A stretch of 64,000 nt of DNA, from contig NZ_VTQV01000001.1 of the NCBI RefSeq assembly GCF_008764245.1, forward strand, positions 112,995 through 176,994, given 5' to 3'. Made by a program: the position numbers and the translations under genes. Shown here one piece after another: positions 9,397 to 17,524 of the stretch; position 1 is the stretch's first letter, and each line of letters starts with the position of its first letter. The notes under the pieces are model-generated. The model worked only from the letters and a program-made list of their open reading frames with translations. It was not told the DNA's origin and did not search any database. The DNA comes from Bacillus subtilis. GTDB lineage: Bacteria > Bacillota > Bacilli > Bacillales > Bacillaceae_C.

Positions 9397-9768
9397 TACC
9401 GTACCTGCCTTTTTCTCTCTTCTCAAGCGAATTTTATAAATGATAAGGATGGCTGCCGCTACCATAAGCCCTTCTGTAATTGGTAGGAATATCGCTAAAA
9501 AAGTTAAGAACAGGCAACCTACGATTAAAAAAAGATAGATAATCAGTGATTTTAATATTGGTAATTTCTTTGCAAATCCAAGCTTATATACAAGAATCGC
9601 TAATGCCGTAATCGTCATCCAAAGCAGCCAATTCGTAGCAGTTGGATTATTGGTCAATGTATAGTAGAACTTTAATGTTGGCGAAAACCGTTCGATCGCT
9701 ATTTGATCGGCGTTAACAGACCCCAACAAATACAATTGGTTTAGCATAAGGTAAAAGTTGATTCTCAC
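9394..9768 (-). CDS. ylaH: YlaH-like integral membrane protein
   Basis: The 124-residue protein has three hydrophobic segments in its C-terminal two thirds (about residues 49-66, 71-92 and 93-112) and a basic end (IRLRREKKAGTV). It fits B. subtilis YlaH by its topology and by its place between ylaI and typA. The frame is open much further upstream, but that region is dispersed repeat B (9781-9842), so coding is unlikely there. The GTG at 9768 lies just behind GGGAAGG; the ATG at 9747 is the alternative. Function unknown; conserved membrane protein. Confidence 0.75.
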   Translation of the reverse strand: MRINFYLMLNQLYLLGSVNADQIAIERFSPTLKFYYTLTNNPTATNWLLWMTITALAILVYKLGFAKKLPILKSLIIYLFLIVGCLFLTFLAIFLPITEGLMVAAAILIIYKIRLRREKKAGTV

Positions 9769-9780
9769 TCTCCCCTTCCC

Positions 9781-9842
9781 TAGGCCTGCAGGATGCAGGT
9801 CACAAAGGCGTGGCGATTGCTGTCGCGAATTTAGCCTTTGAT
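9781..9842. repeat. Dispersed repeat B, copy 2 (upstream of ylaH, inverted to copy 1)
   Basis: This is the reverse complement of 6093-6155 with a few mismatches. Relative to ylaH it has the same orientation as copy 1 has to ylaL, ending with the CTGCAGG-containing side directly before the ribosome-binding site. Confidence 0.85.
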
Positions 9843-9922
9843 CCTTACTTTTGAGGGTGAAACTCCCTATAAAGGGTGTTTCAAACCCATCATAACATAT
9901 ATAAACGGGAAAGCCCAAAATT

Positions 9923-11758
9923 TTAGATCTGTGTTGTCTTTTTCTTTTTTGCCGCTTTCTCCCGCTCATTTTTATTTAATATTTTTTTACGTAAACGTAT
10001 CGATTCTGGAGTAACCTCGCAATATTCATCATCATCCAGATATTCCAGTGTTTCTTCTAAGGAAAGTATTCTAGGTTTCTTTATAACCGATGTTTGATCT
10101 TTGTTTGCAGATCGAACGTTTGTCGCATGCTTCGTCTTCGTGATATTGACTGTGATATCATTTTCCCTATTATGCTCCCCAACGATCATACCTTCATAAA
10201 TTTCTGTTCCTGGCTCTACAAAAATCGTTCCTCGGTCTTCCACCTGCATAATCCCATAAGTAGAAGCTTTGCCTGTTTCCATAGATACGAGAACACCTTG
10301 TCTGCGTCCTCCTACTCTGCCCTTCTCCATTGGGCGATAAGTGTCAAAGGTATGATTCAAAATGCCATAACCCCTTGTTAAAGTCATGAACTCTGTCGTA
10401 TAACCAATTAACCCACGTGCGGGGACATGGAAAATAAGACGAACTTGTCCATTTCCATTGTTAATCATATCAAGCATTTCCCCTTTACGGGCGCCTAAGG
10501 ATTCAATCACGCTTCCTGTATACTCCTCGGGTGTATCGATTTGCACACGCTCAATTGGTTCGCACTTAACACCGTCTATTTCCTTTATAATAACTTGAGG
10601 TTTTGATACTTGTAATTCATAGCCTTCACGACGCATGTTTTCAACTAGGATGGATAAATGTAGCTCACCACGTCCTGATACGATCCAGGCATCTGGTGAT
10701 TCCGTATTTTCCACTCTTAAGCTTACGTCTGTTTCTAATTGATTCATCAGTCTTTCTTCAATTTTCCTTGAAGTTAAATACTTCCCTTCTCTTCCCGCAA
10801 AAGGACTATTATTAACTAGAAATGTCATCTGAAGTGTTGGTTCATCAATATGAAGAATTGGCAAGGCTTCTTGATGTTCGACTGGACAAATCGTATCTCC
10901 TACATCAATATCTTCCATACCAGATACAGCGATCAAATCACCTGCGAAAGCCTCTTCGATCTCGATTTTCTTCAATCCTAAGAATCCAAACATTTTGGTT
11001 ACACGGAATTGTTTCGTTGTACCATCTTGTTTTAAAACAGCAACATGTTGGCCCACTTTCATGGTTCCTCTGAATACTCTGCCAATCCCAATTCTTCCCA
11101 CATAGTCATTGTAATCAAGTAAAGAAACTTGAAATTGCAACGGTTCTTCCCTATTATCGATTGGAGCCGGAATAAAATCTAAGATTGTCTCATATAATGC
11201 TTCCATACTTTCATCTTGTTGTTCAGGATCTTTACTTGCAGTACCATTAATGGCCGATGCATAAATCACAGGGAATTCAAGTTGTTCGTCATTTGCATCA
11301 AGTTCAATAAAAAGTTCAAGGACCTCATCAATAACCTCAGCAGGTCTTGCAAAATCACGGTCAATCTTATTTACTACAACAATCGGTGTAAGATTTTGTT
11401 CTAACGCTTTTTTCAAAACAAATCTAGTTTGCGGCATACATCCTTCATAAGCATCAACAACAAGTAAAACACCATCTACCATTTTTAGAATCCGTTCCAC
11501 TTCGCCACCAAAATCGGCATGGCCTGGTGTATCTAAAATATTTATTTTCGTATCCTTATATTGGATAGCTGTATTTTTAGCCAAAATGGTTATTCCACGT
11601 TCTCTTTCAATATCACCTGAGTCCATTGCTCTTTCTTCAATATGTTCATTTGAACGAAAAGTTCCCGATTGTCTTAATAGCTGGTCGACTAGTGTTGTTT
11701 TGCCATGATCAACGTGAGCGATTATGGCAATATTTCTGATATTTTCTCTATGGTTCAA
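9923..11758 (-). CDS. typA: Ribosome-associated GTPase TypA/BipA
   Basis: TypA is a translational GTPase of the EF-G type that helps ribosome assembly and translation under stress and cold. The 611-residue protein has G1 AHVDHGKTT, G3 DTPGHADF and G4 NKIDRD in the first 140 residues, then domain II, the EF-G-like domains III and V, and the BipA-specific C-terminal domain, ending in a Lys-rich tail. Length is normal for the family. The start is TTG at 11758, seven to eight bases behind GGGAGG. It corresponds to B. subtilis ylaG. A good promoter lies at 11962-11991. Confidence 0.96.
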   Translation of the reverse strand: MNHRENIRNIAIIAHVDHGKTTLVDQLLRQSGTFRSNEHIEERAMDSGDIERERGITILAKNTAIQYKDTKINILDTPGHADFGGEVERILKMVDGVLLVVDAYEGCMPQTRFVLKKALEQNLTPIVVVNKIDRDFARPAEVIDEVLELFIELDANDEQLEFPVIYASAINGTASKDPEQQDESMEALYETILDFIPAPIDNREEPLQFQVSLLDYNDYVGRIGIGRVFRGTMKVGQHVAVLKQDGTTKQFRVTKMFGFLGLKKIEIEEAFAGDLIAVSGMEDIDVGDTICPVEHQEALPILHIDEPTLQMTFLVNNSPFAGREGKYLTSRKIEERLMNQLETDVSLRVENTESPDAWIVSGRGELHLSILVENMRREGYELQVSKPQVIIKEIDGVKCEPIERVQIDTPEEYTGSVIESLGARKGEMLDMINNGNGQVRLIFHVPARGLIGYTTEFMTLTRGYGILNHTFDTYRPMEKGRVGGRRQGVLVSMETGKASTYGIMQVEDRGTIFVEPGTEIYEGMIVGEHNRENDITVNITKTKHATNVRSANKDQTSVIKKPRILSLEETLEYLDDDEYCEVTPESIRLRKKILNKNEREKAAKKKKTTQI

Positions 11759-11961
11759 AAGTGGTTCCTCCCTATATATTTAAAGATCGTCTGATTTATG
11801 TCACGGATAAACATTTCAGTTTTATCCCGATTGGTTCAACTAACAATCAGTGGGGATGAGGGAGCAGACTAAGATAACCACTTCCACATTGTTTCATATT
11901 CGTGACGCACTTCCAGTACGCCTCCATCTGATTGAAGTTTCACTTTATCATTAACCGAATT

Positions 11962-11991
11962 ATTATACCACATACGCTGGAGAATTTGTAA
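11962..11991 (-). promoter_or_regulatory. Sigma-A promoter of typA (extended -10)
   Basis: On the minus strand TTACAA (11986-11991) and TATAAT (11962-11967) are 18 bases apart, and TGG directly before the -10 makes an extended TGn element. The start of transcription would be near 11955, giving a leader of about 200 bases before typA. Confidence 0.7.
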
Positions 11992-12094
11992 TATTTTTTG
12001 TACAATATAAAAGGAGCTTGTACAAATTTAATTTTTCCCTAGTTCGAATAGGATCATGTAAGATTGAGCATTTTTTAATAAGGAGGCTACATTC

Positions 12095-12280
12095 ATGGGC
12101 GGTATAAAGTGGAATTTTTTAATATTAGCCACTGTTGCGGCTTTTTCAATCATGGGCATGGGAATTTGCTTAGCTGAAAATAGCTGGGTAGGCATTGTTT
12201 TGTGCTTTATAATCCTCTGTCTCGCTATGATGTATGGATTTAAACAGAAGAAAAAACTGCAAAAAGAGGGTAATTTATAA
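12095..12280 (+). CDS. ylaF: YlaF-like two-helix membrane protein (DUF5325)
   Basis: The 61-residue protein consists of two membrane helices (about residues 6-26 and 31-49) and a basic C-terminal tail (KQKKKLQKEG), so the C-terminus should be cytosolic. AAGGAGG lies at good spacing before the ATG at 12095. Its position divergent from typA and its size match YlaF of Bacillus. The function is unknown. Confidence 0.8.
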   Translation: MGGIKWNFLILATVAAFSIMGMGICLAENSWVGIVLCFIILCLAMMYGFKQKKKLQKEGNL

Positions 12281-12288
12281 GTGATATT

Positions 12289-12323
12289 TTCATTCAGTGG
12301 GAATGGACACCCCACTGAATGAA
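12289..12323. terminator. Terminator-like hairpin between convergent ylaF and the 55-codon gene
   Basis: Perfect 13-base arms (TTCATTCAGTGGG at 12289-12301 and its complement at 12311-12323) surround a nine-base loop. There is no long U-run on either side, so termination is likely but not certain. Confidence 0.55.
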
Positions 12324-12344
12324 GACTACTTAATCCGTAGCGAT

Positions 12345-12512
12345 CTAGGTTAGTGGTATAGATTTTATACCAGCGCTTGTTCCGTGTGGGGATAGTGGTA
12401 TGAATTTTATACCGTGTTCTAATCTGATAAGCATGACACCAGCGATAGCTAAACAAATGATACCGCCGATTCTTGATAATAATTTTCCCGTCCGTACATT
12501 CTTATCCTTCAT
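12345..12512 (-). CDS. Small single-helix membrane protein, unknown
   Basis: A 55-codon frame starts with ATG at 12512, behind GGTGGAG. It encodes a basic N-terminus (MKDKNVRTGKLLSR), one membrane helix (residues 15-30) and a short outside tail. The tail contains a near-duplicated peptide (GIKFIPLS and GIKSIPLT), encoded by the paired palindromes at 12351-12371 and 12393-12413. No homologue is recognised. It is the last member of the suhB-linked cluster transcribed leftward. Confidence 0.6.
   Translation of the reverse strand: MKDKNVRTGKLLSRIGGIICLAIAGVMLIRLEHGIKFIPLSPHGTSAGIKSIPLT
12351..12413. repeat. Two 21-base palindromic repeats
   Basis: TAGTGGTAT-x3-TTTTATACC occurs at 12351-12371 and again at 12393-12413, 42 bases apart and in the same orientation. 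Each copy contains the imperfect palindrome GGTATA/TATACC. They lie inside the 3' end of the 55-codon gene. Confidence 0.7.
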
Positions 12513-12600
12513 AAGAACTCCACCTTTATTTCTGAGATTACTTTCTCATTGCCGCCGGCTGTACTACATCCTCTTCACTCATCTTCCGGATGATCTGCAA

Positions 12601-13104
12601 TTACTTTCCGTCACTTTCCACATACTTGGAACCCTCATGTTTCTTGAACATACCTGCTTCACGGAAAATTTTCCGGAAATGAATCGTCATCATCACCAGG
12701 CTTGCGACAAAGAGAACATATCCCGTCCCAATCAAGTATGGGGCAGCGGTATAAAAAACAGACCAGTGAATATTGCCCGTGACAAGGGCATCGATATAAT
12801 CATATTGATGGATCTGAAAAAAAGTCAGCGCACCGCCTGCGATATACATCATCAGAATCCAAAAAATATAAGCGGCTTTCGAATGGGTATTTTTCTCAAA
12901 ATCAATCGCGGCTTTCACCAGAATGTGATCCGTCTCCTGTGCTTTTCTGTTCTTTCCAAATGAAATGATCTTCATGAATAGATTGGGAATGAACACAAGC
13001 AACATGATAAAGATGGATATATATCCAATCGGCAAGTTATATAGACTGATTCCATTGATGAAGAGACTTAAAAAGGCTGTGAGTAGCACATATCTTGCTT
13101 TCAT
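12601..13104 (-). CDS. Four-helix membrane protein, unknown, possibly shortened by a stop codon
   Basis: The 167-residue protein has about four membrane helices (residues 5-26, 28-45, 78-98 and 120-142), with a cytosolic charged region after the second helix. The ATG at 13104 has GGAGGAGCGGG before it. After the TAA at 12601 the same frame continues open for about 20 codons (ending AAMRK then TAA), which suggests an ancestral protein slightly longer than this one. No family is recognised. It is part of the cluster downstream of suhB, between a frameshifted remnant and the 55-codon gene. Confidence 0.65.
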   Translation of the reverse strand: MKARYVLLTAFLSLFINGISLYNLPIGYISIFIMLLVFIPNLFMKIISFGKNRKAQETDHILVKAAIDFEKNTHSKAAYIFWILMMYIAGGALTFFQIHQYDYIDALVTGNIHWSVFYTAAPYLIGTGYVLFVASLVMMTIHFRKIFREAGMFKKHEGSKYVESDGK

Positions 13105-13133
13105 CCCGCTCCTCCATTTCCGTCTATACGGTG

Positions 13134-13248
13134 TACCTTGTTTCGATGTACGCCATATCGCTTTGAATGATGTCTATTGTTCTACCGTTTCAAAGTTGAA
13201 GTTGTTAGACTCCATCACAAGGTTTTCCTGACTGATGGTGTTCATCAC
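13134..13248 (-). pseudogene. Small frameshifted gene remnant
   Basis: AGGAGA (13259-13264) precedes GTG/ATG at 13248/13245. That frame codes 23 residues (MNTISQENLVMESNNFNFET...) and stops at 13174. A +1 shift at about 13175 gives a second protein-like stretch (IDIIQSDMAYIETRYTV) before a stop at 13134. The two halves read naturally as one peptide of about 41 residues, so a single frameshift in a small gene is the simplest reading. No homologue is recognised. Confidence 0.45.
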
Positions 13249-13272
13249 GTCGAATTGTTCTCCTAAGCTTCA

Positions 13273-13716
13273 TTATTTATCAATGAAATAATGATATAAA
13301 ATTTGGTCTAACGTTCCCTTTTGCACTTTTCCTTCCGCGAATGTCTTCACTTTAAAGAATCCAAACAGGCCGACGAAAAAGATGATGGGGATCATAAATA
13401 TAATACAGCTGACACGATTCATCACAATCAGTCTCCGTAGTTTTTCATCTGCAATATCTTGCTGCTTCGTTTCCCTTAAAAAAGCCAGACAGGAGAACCA
13501 AGTGATCAGGTAGAATACTAGAATAATCAAAAAGCCGATACTTAAGCCAATTTTCATCACTTGGATGGAACCCTCATATGTATCCGGCAGGAAAACTCCC
13601 GTTAAAGCAGTAATCACCACTGTTAGTGCAAATATAATCGGAATAATGATGCCTAGACGGGCAGCCTTTCTGGACGATGTGATTAATAGGTTCCATAGTT
13701 TGCTTTCATCTGTCAT
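13273..13716 (-). CDS. Three-helix membrane protein, unknown
   Basis: The 147-residue protein has helices at about residues 19-42, 53-75 and 100-119, a Lys/Glu-rich cytosolic loop between the second and third helices, and a hydrophilic C-terminus ending QILYHYFIDK. The ATG at 13716 follows AAGGAG. It lies 40 bases downstream of the 148-residue gene in the same direction, so they are probably cotranscribed. I do not recognise the family. Confidence 0.65.
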   Translation of the reverse strand: MTDESKLWNLLITSSRKAARLGIIIPIIFALTVVITALTGVFLPDTYEGSIQVMKIGLSIGFLIILVFYLITWFSCLAFLRETKQQDIADEKLRRLIVMNRVSCIIFMIPIIFFVGLFGFFKVKTFAEGKVQKGTLDQILYHYFIDK

Positions 13717-13756
13717 CTTACCGGCTCCTTCTTATGCTTGTTTCTCGTGTCCTCCA

Positions 13757-14203
13757 TTACTGAATGACCTGAATATCATCAATCCTCCCGGCGAGTTCTG
13801 TTGCCTGATACAACCGTTTCTCTTCTGGCATTCTTTCTGCCGGTACTTTTACGTGGATGATGAAACCTTCTTTATGTTTGATTTCCCCTAAAAACTCCGG
13901 CGGGAATTGAAAGTCCATTTTTCGAAATGCAGCTTCATTATTTTCTTTAAGTTCGATATGCAAACTTCCTTTCAACGCTTTGATAGGTGTGCCGGAATGA
14001 TTGACGAACACTCCGGCTACAGTCATCGATTTATCGATAGGTTCATAGTTTCCACGTAAAATCACAAAAAAAACCGCCCCTTCTTTAAAGGGGAAGTCGT
14101 TCTCATCAAAGAATTTTTGTACATCCACTACTTCTTGTTGGATGTCGGAATTTTCCATTTGCTCTTCATGCGCTTTTGCAAGTACGATTTTTATTTTCTC
14201 CAA
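13757..14203 (-). CDS. Uncharacterised beta-rich protein, possibly SLAP-domain-like
   Basis: The 148-residue protein has no signal peptide or helix. Residues 35-125 form a predicted beta-sandwich pattern (AVFFVILRGNYEP, VAGVFVNHSGTPI, then LKGSLHIELK and FIIHVKVP). This resembles the layout of SLAP domains of Firmicutes accessory Sec/S-layer assembly proteins; that link is only a pattern impression. The only usable start is TTG at 14203, behind AAGGTGG; an in-frame stop lies just upstream. It follows suhB and a 16-codon remnant. Confidence 0.55.
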   Translation of the reverse strand: MEKIKIVLAKAHEEQMENSDIQQEVVDVQKFFDENDFPFKEGAVFFVILRGNYEPIDKSMTVAGVFVNHSGTPIKALKGSLHIELKENNEAAFRKMDFQFPPEFLGEIKHKEGFIIHVKVPAERMPEEKRLYQATELAGRIDDIQVIQ

Positions 14204-14230
14204 CCTTCACACCACCTTGATCAGTTAAGG

Positions 14231-14281
14231 TCAATTCAAGTCCTCGATAATCTGCTCAATTTCCGCAATTTTACCTTGCAA
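14231..14281 (-). pseudogene. Possible 3' remnant of a deleted gene
   Basis: Between suhB and the 148-residue gene a 16-codon frame (MQGKIAEIEQIIEDLN, if read from TTG at 14281) has a heptad-like helical look typical of a protein C-terminus. No normal start signal is in place for it. It may be the tail of a gene lost by deletion. Confidence 0.3.
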
Positions 14282-14300
14282 TACTCCCTATTCATTCCTT

Positions 14301-15083
14301 TTATGATTGTAAATAGTCGCATAACTGTTTATGAAGTTCAGGTCTTGCGGCAAGAATGGAACTTTTTTCAAGCATATTTACTGGATTTCCTTGCAAATCC
14401 GTTACAACTCCTCCAAGTTCTTCAACAATGATTTTCCCGCCAGCGAAATCCCATGGCGAGAGTCCTAAGCTTATGTACGCATCCAACCTACCCGTAGCAA
14501 CGTAAGCAAATTCCATAGCAGCGGAACCATATGATCTAGCTCCCCGTACATCCTTTAATAGCGGAATAAACGTATGAGCAGCTTGTTCAGAATGGATGGA
14601 AGCCGGATTAAATCCAATAATCGCTTCATTTATATTGCCTTCCTCTAGCGGCGAGATCATTTCCTCATTAAAAAATGCCCCCTCACCTTTACTAGCCCAA
14701 TAAAGCTCATCCAATATGACATCGTACAAATAACCTACTCTGCCAATTCCATCCTCTAAAATACCAATAGAGATATAGAAGTTTCTTTTCTGATGAACAA
14801 AATTCATCGTTCCATCGATTGGATCAATAATCCAAACAATTCCCTTTAAATCATCAATTTTATCTCCAAAACCTTCTTCTCCCACAATCTTGTGATGGGG
14901 ATAATGTTCTTTAATTTGCTTTACGAAAAATTGTTCAGTTTCTTTATCGACATTTGTTACCAAATCATTGGCATTCGATTTTGTATCAATGTCTAATGCA
15001 GACTCAAGCGACTCTACTATCGATTTTCTTGCGTCCTTTAACCACTGTTTTACAGCTTGATCTACTTCATGCCATATTGCCAT
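14301..15083 (-). CDS. suhB: Inositol monophosphatase family protein
   Basis: The 260-residue cytosolic enzyme has the family's metal-site motifs: GEEGFG, DPIDGTMNF with the catalytic Asp pair, and the late SPWDFAGG. It should hydrolyse inositol-1-phosphate or related sugar phosphates with Mg2+. In B. subtilis the gene is yktC. A longer frame begins at 15098, but the ATG at 15083 lies behind GGAGG at good spacing, so that start is chosen. The downstream genes to 12345 share its direction. Confidence 0.92.
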   Translation of the reverse strand: MAIWHEVDQAVKQWLKDARKSIVESLESALDIDTKSNANDLVTNVDKETEQFFVKQIKEHYPHHKIVGEEGFGDKIDDLKGIVWIIDPIDGTMNFVHQKRNFYISIGILEDGIGRVGYLYDVILDELYWASKGEGAFFNEEMISPLEEGNINEAIIGFNPASIHSEQAAHTFIPLLKDVRGARSYGSAAMEFAYVATGRLDAYISLGLSPWDFAGGKIIVEELGGVVTDLQGNPVNMLEKSSILAARPELHKQLCDYLQS

Positions 15084-15241
15084 ATTTCCACCCTCCATCT
15101 AACCCCCATATTTTACTATAGCATAGGGATTTCAAACCGCGTTTTCAAGCAATGTGTTTTACTACACAGGCATTGGCAAAATTCTTGTTGAACATGAAAG
15201 AACTTCCTTACTCAAAAAGGAAGTTCGATCTCGCAAATACT

Positions 15242-15436
15242 TCACAAAGCTTCCAGCTTAATAAGCTCTTCTCGAATGCGTGTAAGCTTCCGTTTTGCTT
15301 TTGACTTTTTATCCTCATTTTCTTCTTGCAATGCATCATACAGAACAGCTAATTCATAATTTAACTCTAATCGTAATACGGCGAGTCTTTGTTTATCTAG
15401 GTTTTTTCTTCGATAAGCATTCACTACTTGTTTCAT
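15242..15436 (-). CDS. ykzI: YkzI-like small helical protein
   Basis: The 64-residue protein is almost wholly charged helix (Arg/Lys/Glu-rich, with heptad Leu), and no membrane segment. Its length and its place next to suhB fit the B. subtilis ykzI-yktC arrangement, which is the basis for the tentative symbol. The ATG at 15436 follows AAAGGGG. Function unknown. The segment from 15437 to 15708 on its upstream side shows no gene. Confidence 0.6.
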   Translation of the reverse strand: MKQVVNAYRRKNLDKQRLAVLRLELNYELAVLYDALQEENEDKKSKAKRKLTRIREELIKLEAL

Positions 15437-15708
15437 GGAAGAAACACCCCTTTAGTTATTCGAAATATTTTTACCATTCCCTGGAATAACTTATTATAAT
15501 ATATGTTGTTGGAAGTGAAGGAGGAACAAAATTGGGTTTTTACCTTAGATAAGAAATTTCCTACTCTGAAGCTCTTTGTTTTTGTGTAATTGGCTATTGC
15601 TAATTTTGTACCCGGATCAAGATGGAATTAAACAATAAAGACGTATGTACCTCAAAGAGTGCCCGTACTTTCCTTTCTAATGGAGAAAGTTTTGTACTGA
15701 TTTTCATT

Positions 15709-15978
15709 TCACATTTTTATTAATTGATTAGATGAAGTACCTTTAGCCTTTTTAATCGTTCTATACAAGGAATAGCCACTTGAATCTTCAAATTCTTTTC
15801 CAAACTTTTTTTCATCTGATTTAGCAGGAACAATTTTTTTGAATTTACGATATTCATCTAATAAATCATCCCGATCAACGCCTTTTTCGTACGCCTGCTC
15901 AATTTTTTGGAAAAACTGTATGACGGTCACAATTTCATCTTGGGTCCAATCGATAGAAAATGGATAAGAATATTCCAA
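15709..15978 (-). CDS. yktA: UPF0223 family protein YktA
   Basis: The 89-residue protein matches the UPF0223 family: an N-terminal PFSIDWTQDEIVTVI block, a helical middle (FFQKIEQAYEKG) and the conserved region FKKIVPAKSDEKKFGKEFE near residue 46. The family has a small helical fold of unknown function. GGGAGGAAG lies at good spacing before the ATG at 15978. The yktB gene usually next to it in B. subtilis is not present in the flanking sequence. Confidence 0.88.
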   Translation of the reverse strand: MEYSYPFSIDWTQDEIVTVIQFFQKIEQAYEKGVDRDDLLDEYRKFKKIVPAKSDEKKFGKEFEDSSGYSLYRTIKKAKGTSSNQLIKM

Positions 15979-16149
15979 ACGAACTTCCTCCCTGTGCGCT
16001 TATTATTTCTTACATTCAGACTTCTATACTTTTTCTTTAAAAAAGTTGATCGAGTGTTTACTTGTGAAAAGCTATATGGTCACTCTAAAAGTGCCTAGAT
16101 AACCTCACAATGTAAAAATGCCAGTTCTATAAAGCTGACGCCTAGTTCT

Positions 16150-17004
16150 TTATTCTTTGTAGCGTGGAGTTTTGATTAGACTTGGGTCAACTGTTTCATA
16201 GCCTTTGTCTCTTAAACCTTTTACAATGTCCTCTAAGGCCGCATTCGTCCATTCTCGATCATGCATTAACAAATTGGCACCGTTTCCTAATTCCGGTGCG
16301 TTAACCATGATATCGGCAATTCCCTCTTTGTTCATATATTCAGCGTTCCAATCGTAACCATATGTCCAATTCATTAATACCATCTTTTCGTCTTTCGCAA
16401 TTCCTTTACTGATATCTGTATTTTTTCCGAAGGGAGCGCGAAGAAATTTAGGCCTTTCTCCCGTAATTTTTTCAACCTGGTCATTGACAGAGAGAATTTC
16501 CTCCTTTTGCTCCTCTGGAGATAGTGTCGTTAAATCTTCATGTGAGTACGTATGATTGCCGATTTCAAAGCCCATATCATAAATCTCCTTTACTACATCT
16601 TCTTTTTCAGGGGTGGTCATAAAATGGCCATTCACAAAAAAGATGGCTGGAGCATCGAGCTCTTTTAGCGTTTTCGCCATTTCTAAAGCGTATTGATCTG
16701 GTGCATCATCAATCGTAAGCAAGGCAACTTTTGGGTTTGCCTCATCAATTGGTACGATAGAATAAACATCACTTAATTCATATTCTGGGGCTTTTTCTTC
16801 TTCTGGTTGAGCTTCCGATTCTTCGTCCTTCTCTGATTGATTATCTTCTGCTGTCTCCCCTTTTTGCTGTTCATCTTGCTCTTTTTTGTCGTTTGCCTCA
16901 GTTAAAGGCTTGTCTACCTTCTCTGTCGACTGATTTGGAGAGCTCTGATTGCCACATCCTGCTAATACTCCTGCAACGATGAATATGGTTATTATTTTCT
17001 TCAT
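16150..17004 (-). CDS. Polysaccharide deacetylase (NodB-type) lipoprotein
   Basis: The 284-residue protein has a lipoprotein signal with Cys17 in LAGC, then a low-complexity acidic linker rich in Glu, Gln and Lys (residues 20-75). A NodB homology domain follows. Motif 1 reads TIDDAP (97-102) instead of the usual TFDDGP but keeps both Asp residues. Motif 2 is HTYSH (His151 and His155) and motif 3 is RAPFG (Arg189). It should deacetylate a cell-wall or extracellular polysaccharide outside the membrane; the substrate cannot be told. It is a single gene with AAAGGGGAAA before the ATG at 17004. Confidence 0.9.
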   Translation of the reverse strand: MKKIITIFIVAGVLAGCGNQSSPNQSTEKVDKPLTEANDKKEQDEQQKGETAEDNQSEKDEESEAQPEEEKAPEYELSDVYSIVPIDEANPKVALLTIDDAPDQYALEMAKTLKELDAPAIFFVNGHFMTTPEKEDVVKEIYDMGFEIGNHTYSHEDLTTLSPEEQKEEILSVNDQVEKITGERPKFLRAPFGKNTDISKGIAKDEKMVLMNWTYGYDWNAEYMNKEGIADIMVNAPELGNGANLLMHDREWTNAALEDIVKGLRDKGYETVDPSLIKTPRYKE

Positions 17005-17101
17005 AAGTTTCCCCTTTCCCTTTTTACATGGAAGTAACTTCCATTATAATTTGTCGACATATAGGATTCAAGGGATCGAATTTTGTTGAATTTTGTGGGA
17101 A

Positions 17102-17350
17102 TTATCGAAATAAAAGGTGTAACATCCATTGTAACGATGCGTATGTGCATAAACTCATTAATGTAGTGAGGAGGGTCACCCGATTTGAGCCGATAATTTT
17201 TTTAGCTACTAAATAAGCCAAATAAAAAAAGACGAGGAATAGAAGAACTTTAGGAAGAAATCGATCTTTTCCTGAAAGCCATTGTGCAAGATGGAAACCA
17301 CCCCAAATCATGATTTGAATGAGAGCCGCAACGTAATTTTTTAGAAGCAT
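17102..17350 (-). CDS. Small membrane protein, unknown
   Basis: The 82-residue protein has about three hydrophobic segments (residues 6-23, 32-50 and 58-78) separated by short basic loops. The ATG at 17350 follows GTGGAG at seven bases; a GTG four codons earlier is the alternative. It lies between the deacetylase gene and the pdhD terminator, where B. subtilis has slp and speA, neither of which is present. No family is recognised. Confidence 0.55.
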   Translation of the reverse strand: MLLKNYVAALIQIMIWGGFHLAQWLSGKDRFLPKVLLFLVFFYLAYLVAKKIIGSNRVTLLTTLMSLCTYASLQWMLHLLFR

Positions 17351-17471
17351 TGAATTCTCCACTCATTTCATTGAAGATTTACGGTATTTTAGATAGAAGC
17401 TGAGAAGGGATTATTCCTTATAATAAAAAACCTCCTCTTAGATAATATGCATGTTTATATATAAAATAAAC

Positions 17472-17510
17472 CAAAAAAAGAGCTTTCTCGTTTACTTGAG
17501 AAAGCTCTTT
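17472..17510 (-). terminator. Terminator of the pdhABCD operon
   Basis: On the minus strand AAAGAGCTTTCTC pairs with GAGAAAGCTCTTT across an eight-base loop and is followed by seven T. It lies 15 bases after the pdhD stop. Confidence 0.92.
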
Positions 17511-17524
17511 AGGAAATTTATTTT

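Noticed and set aside
9780..9969. N-terminal extension of YlaH to 9969
   Set aside because: The frame is open, but it crosses dispersed repeat B and overlaps typA, and the family is shorter. The GTG at 9768 with its ribosome-binding site explains the gene.
11886..11985. 34-codon minus-strand frame (MWYNNSVNDKVK...) before typA
   Set aside because: The peptide looks protein-like, but its ATG lies upstream of the -10 of the typA promoter and has no ribosome-binding site. Kept only as a possible relic in the typA leader.
17362..17524. SR1-type regulatory RNA or speA next to pdhD
   Set aside because: B. subtilis has these beside pdhD. Here only the pdhD terminator and a small membrane-protein gene are seen; nothing resembling either was found.
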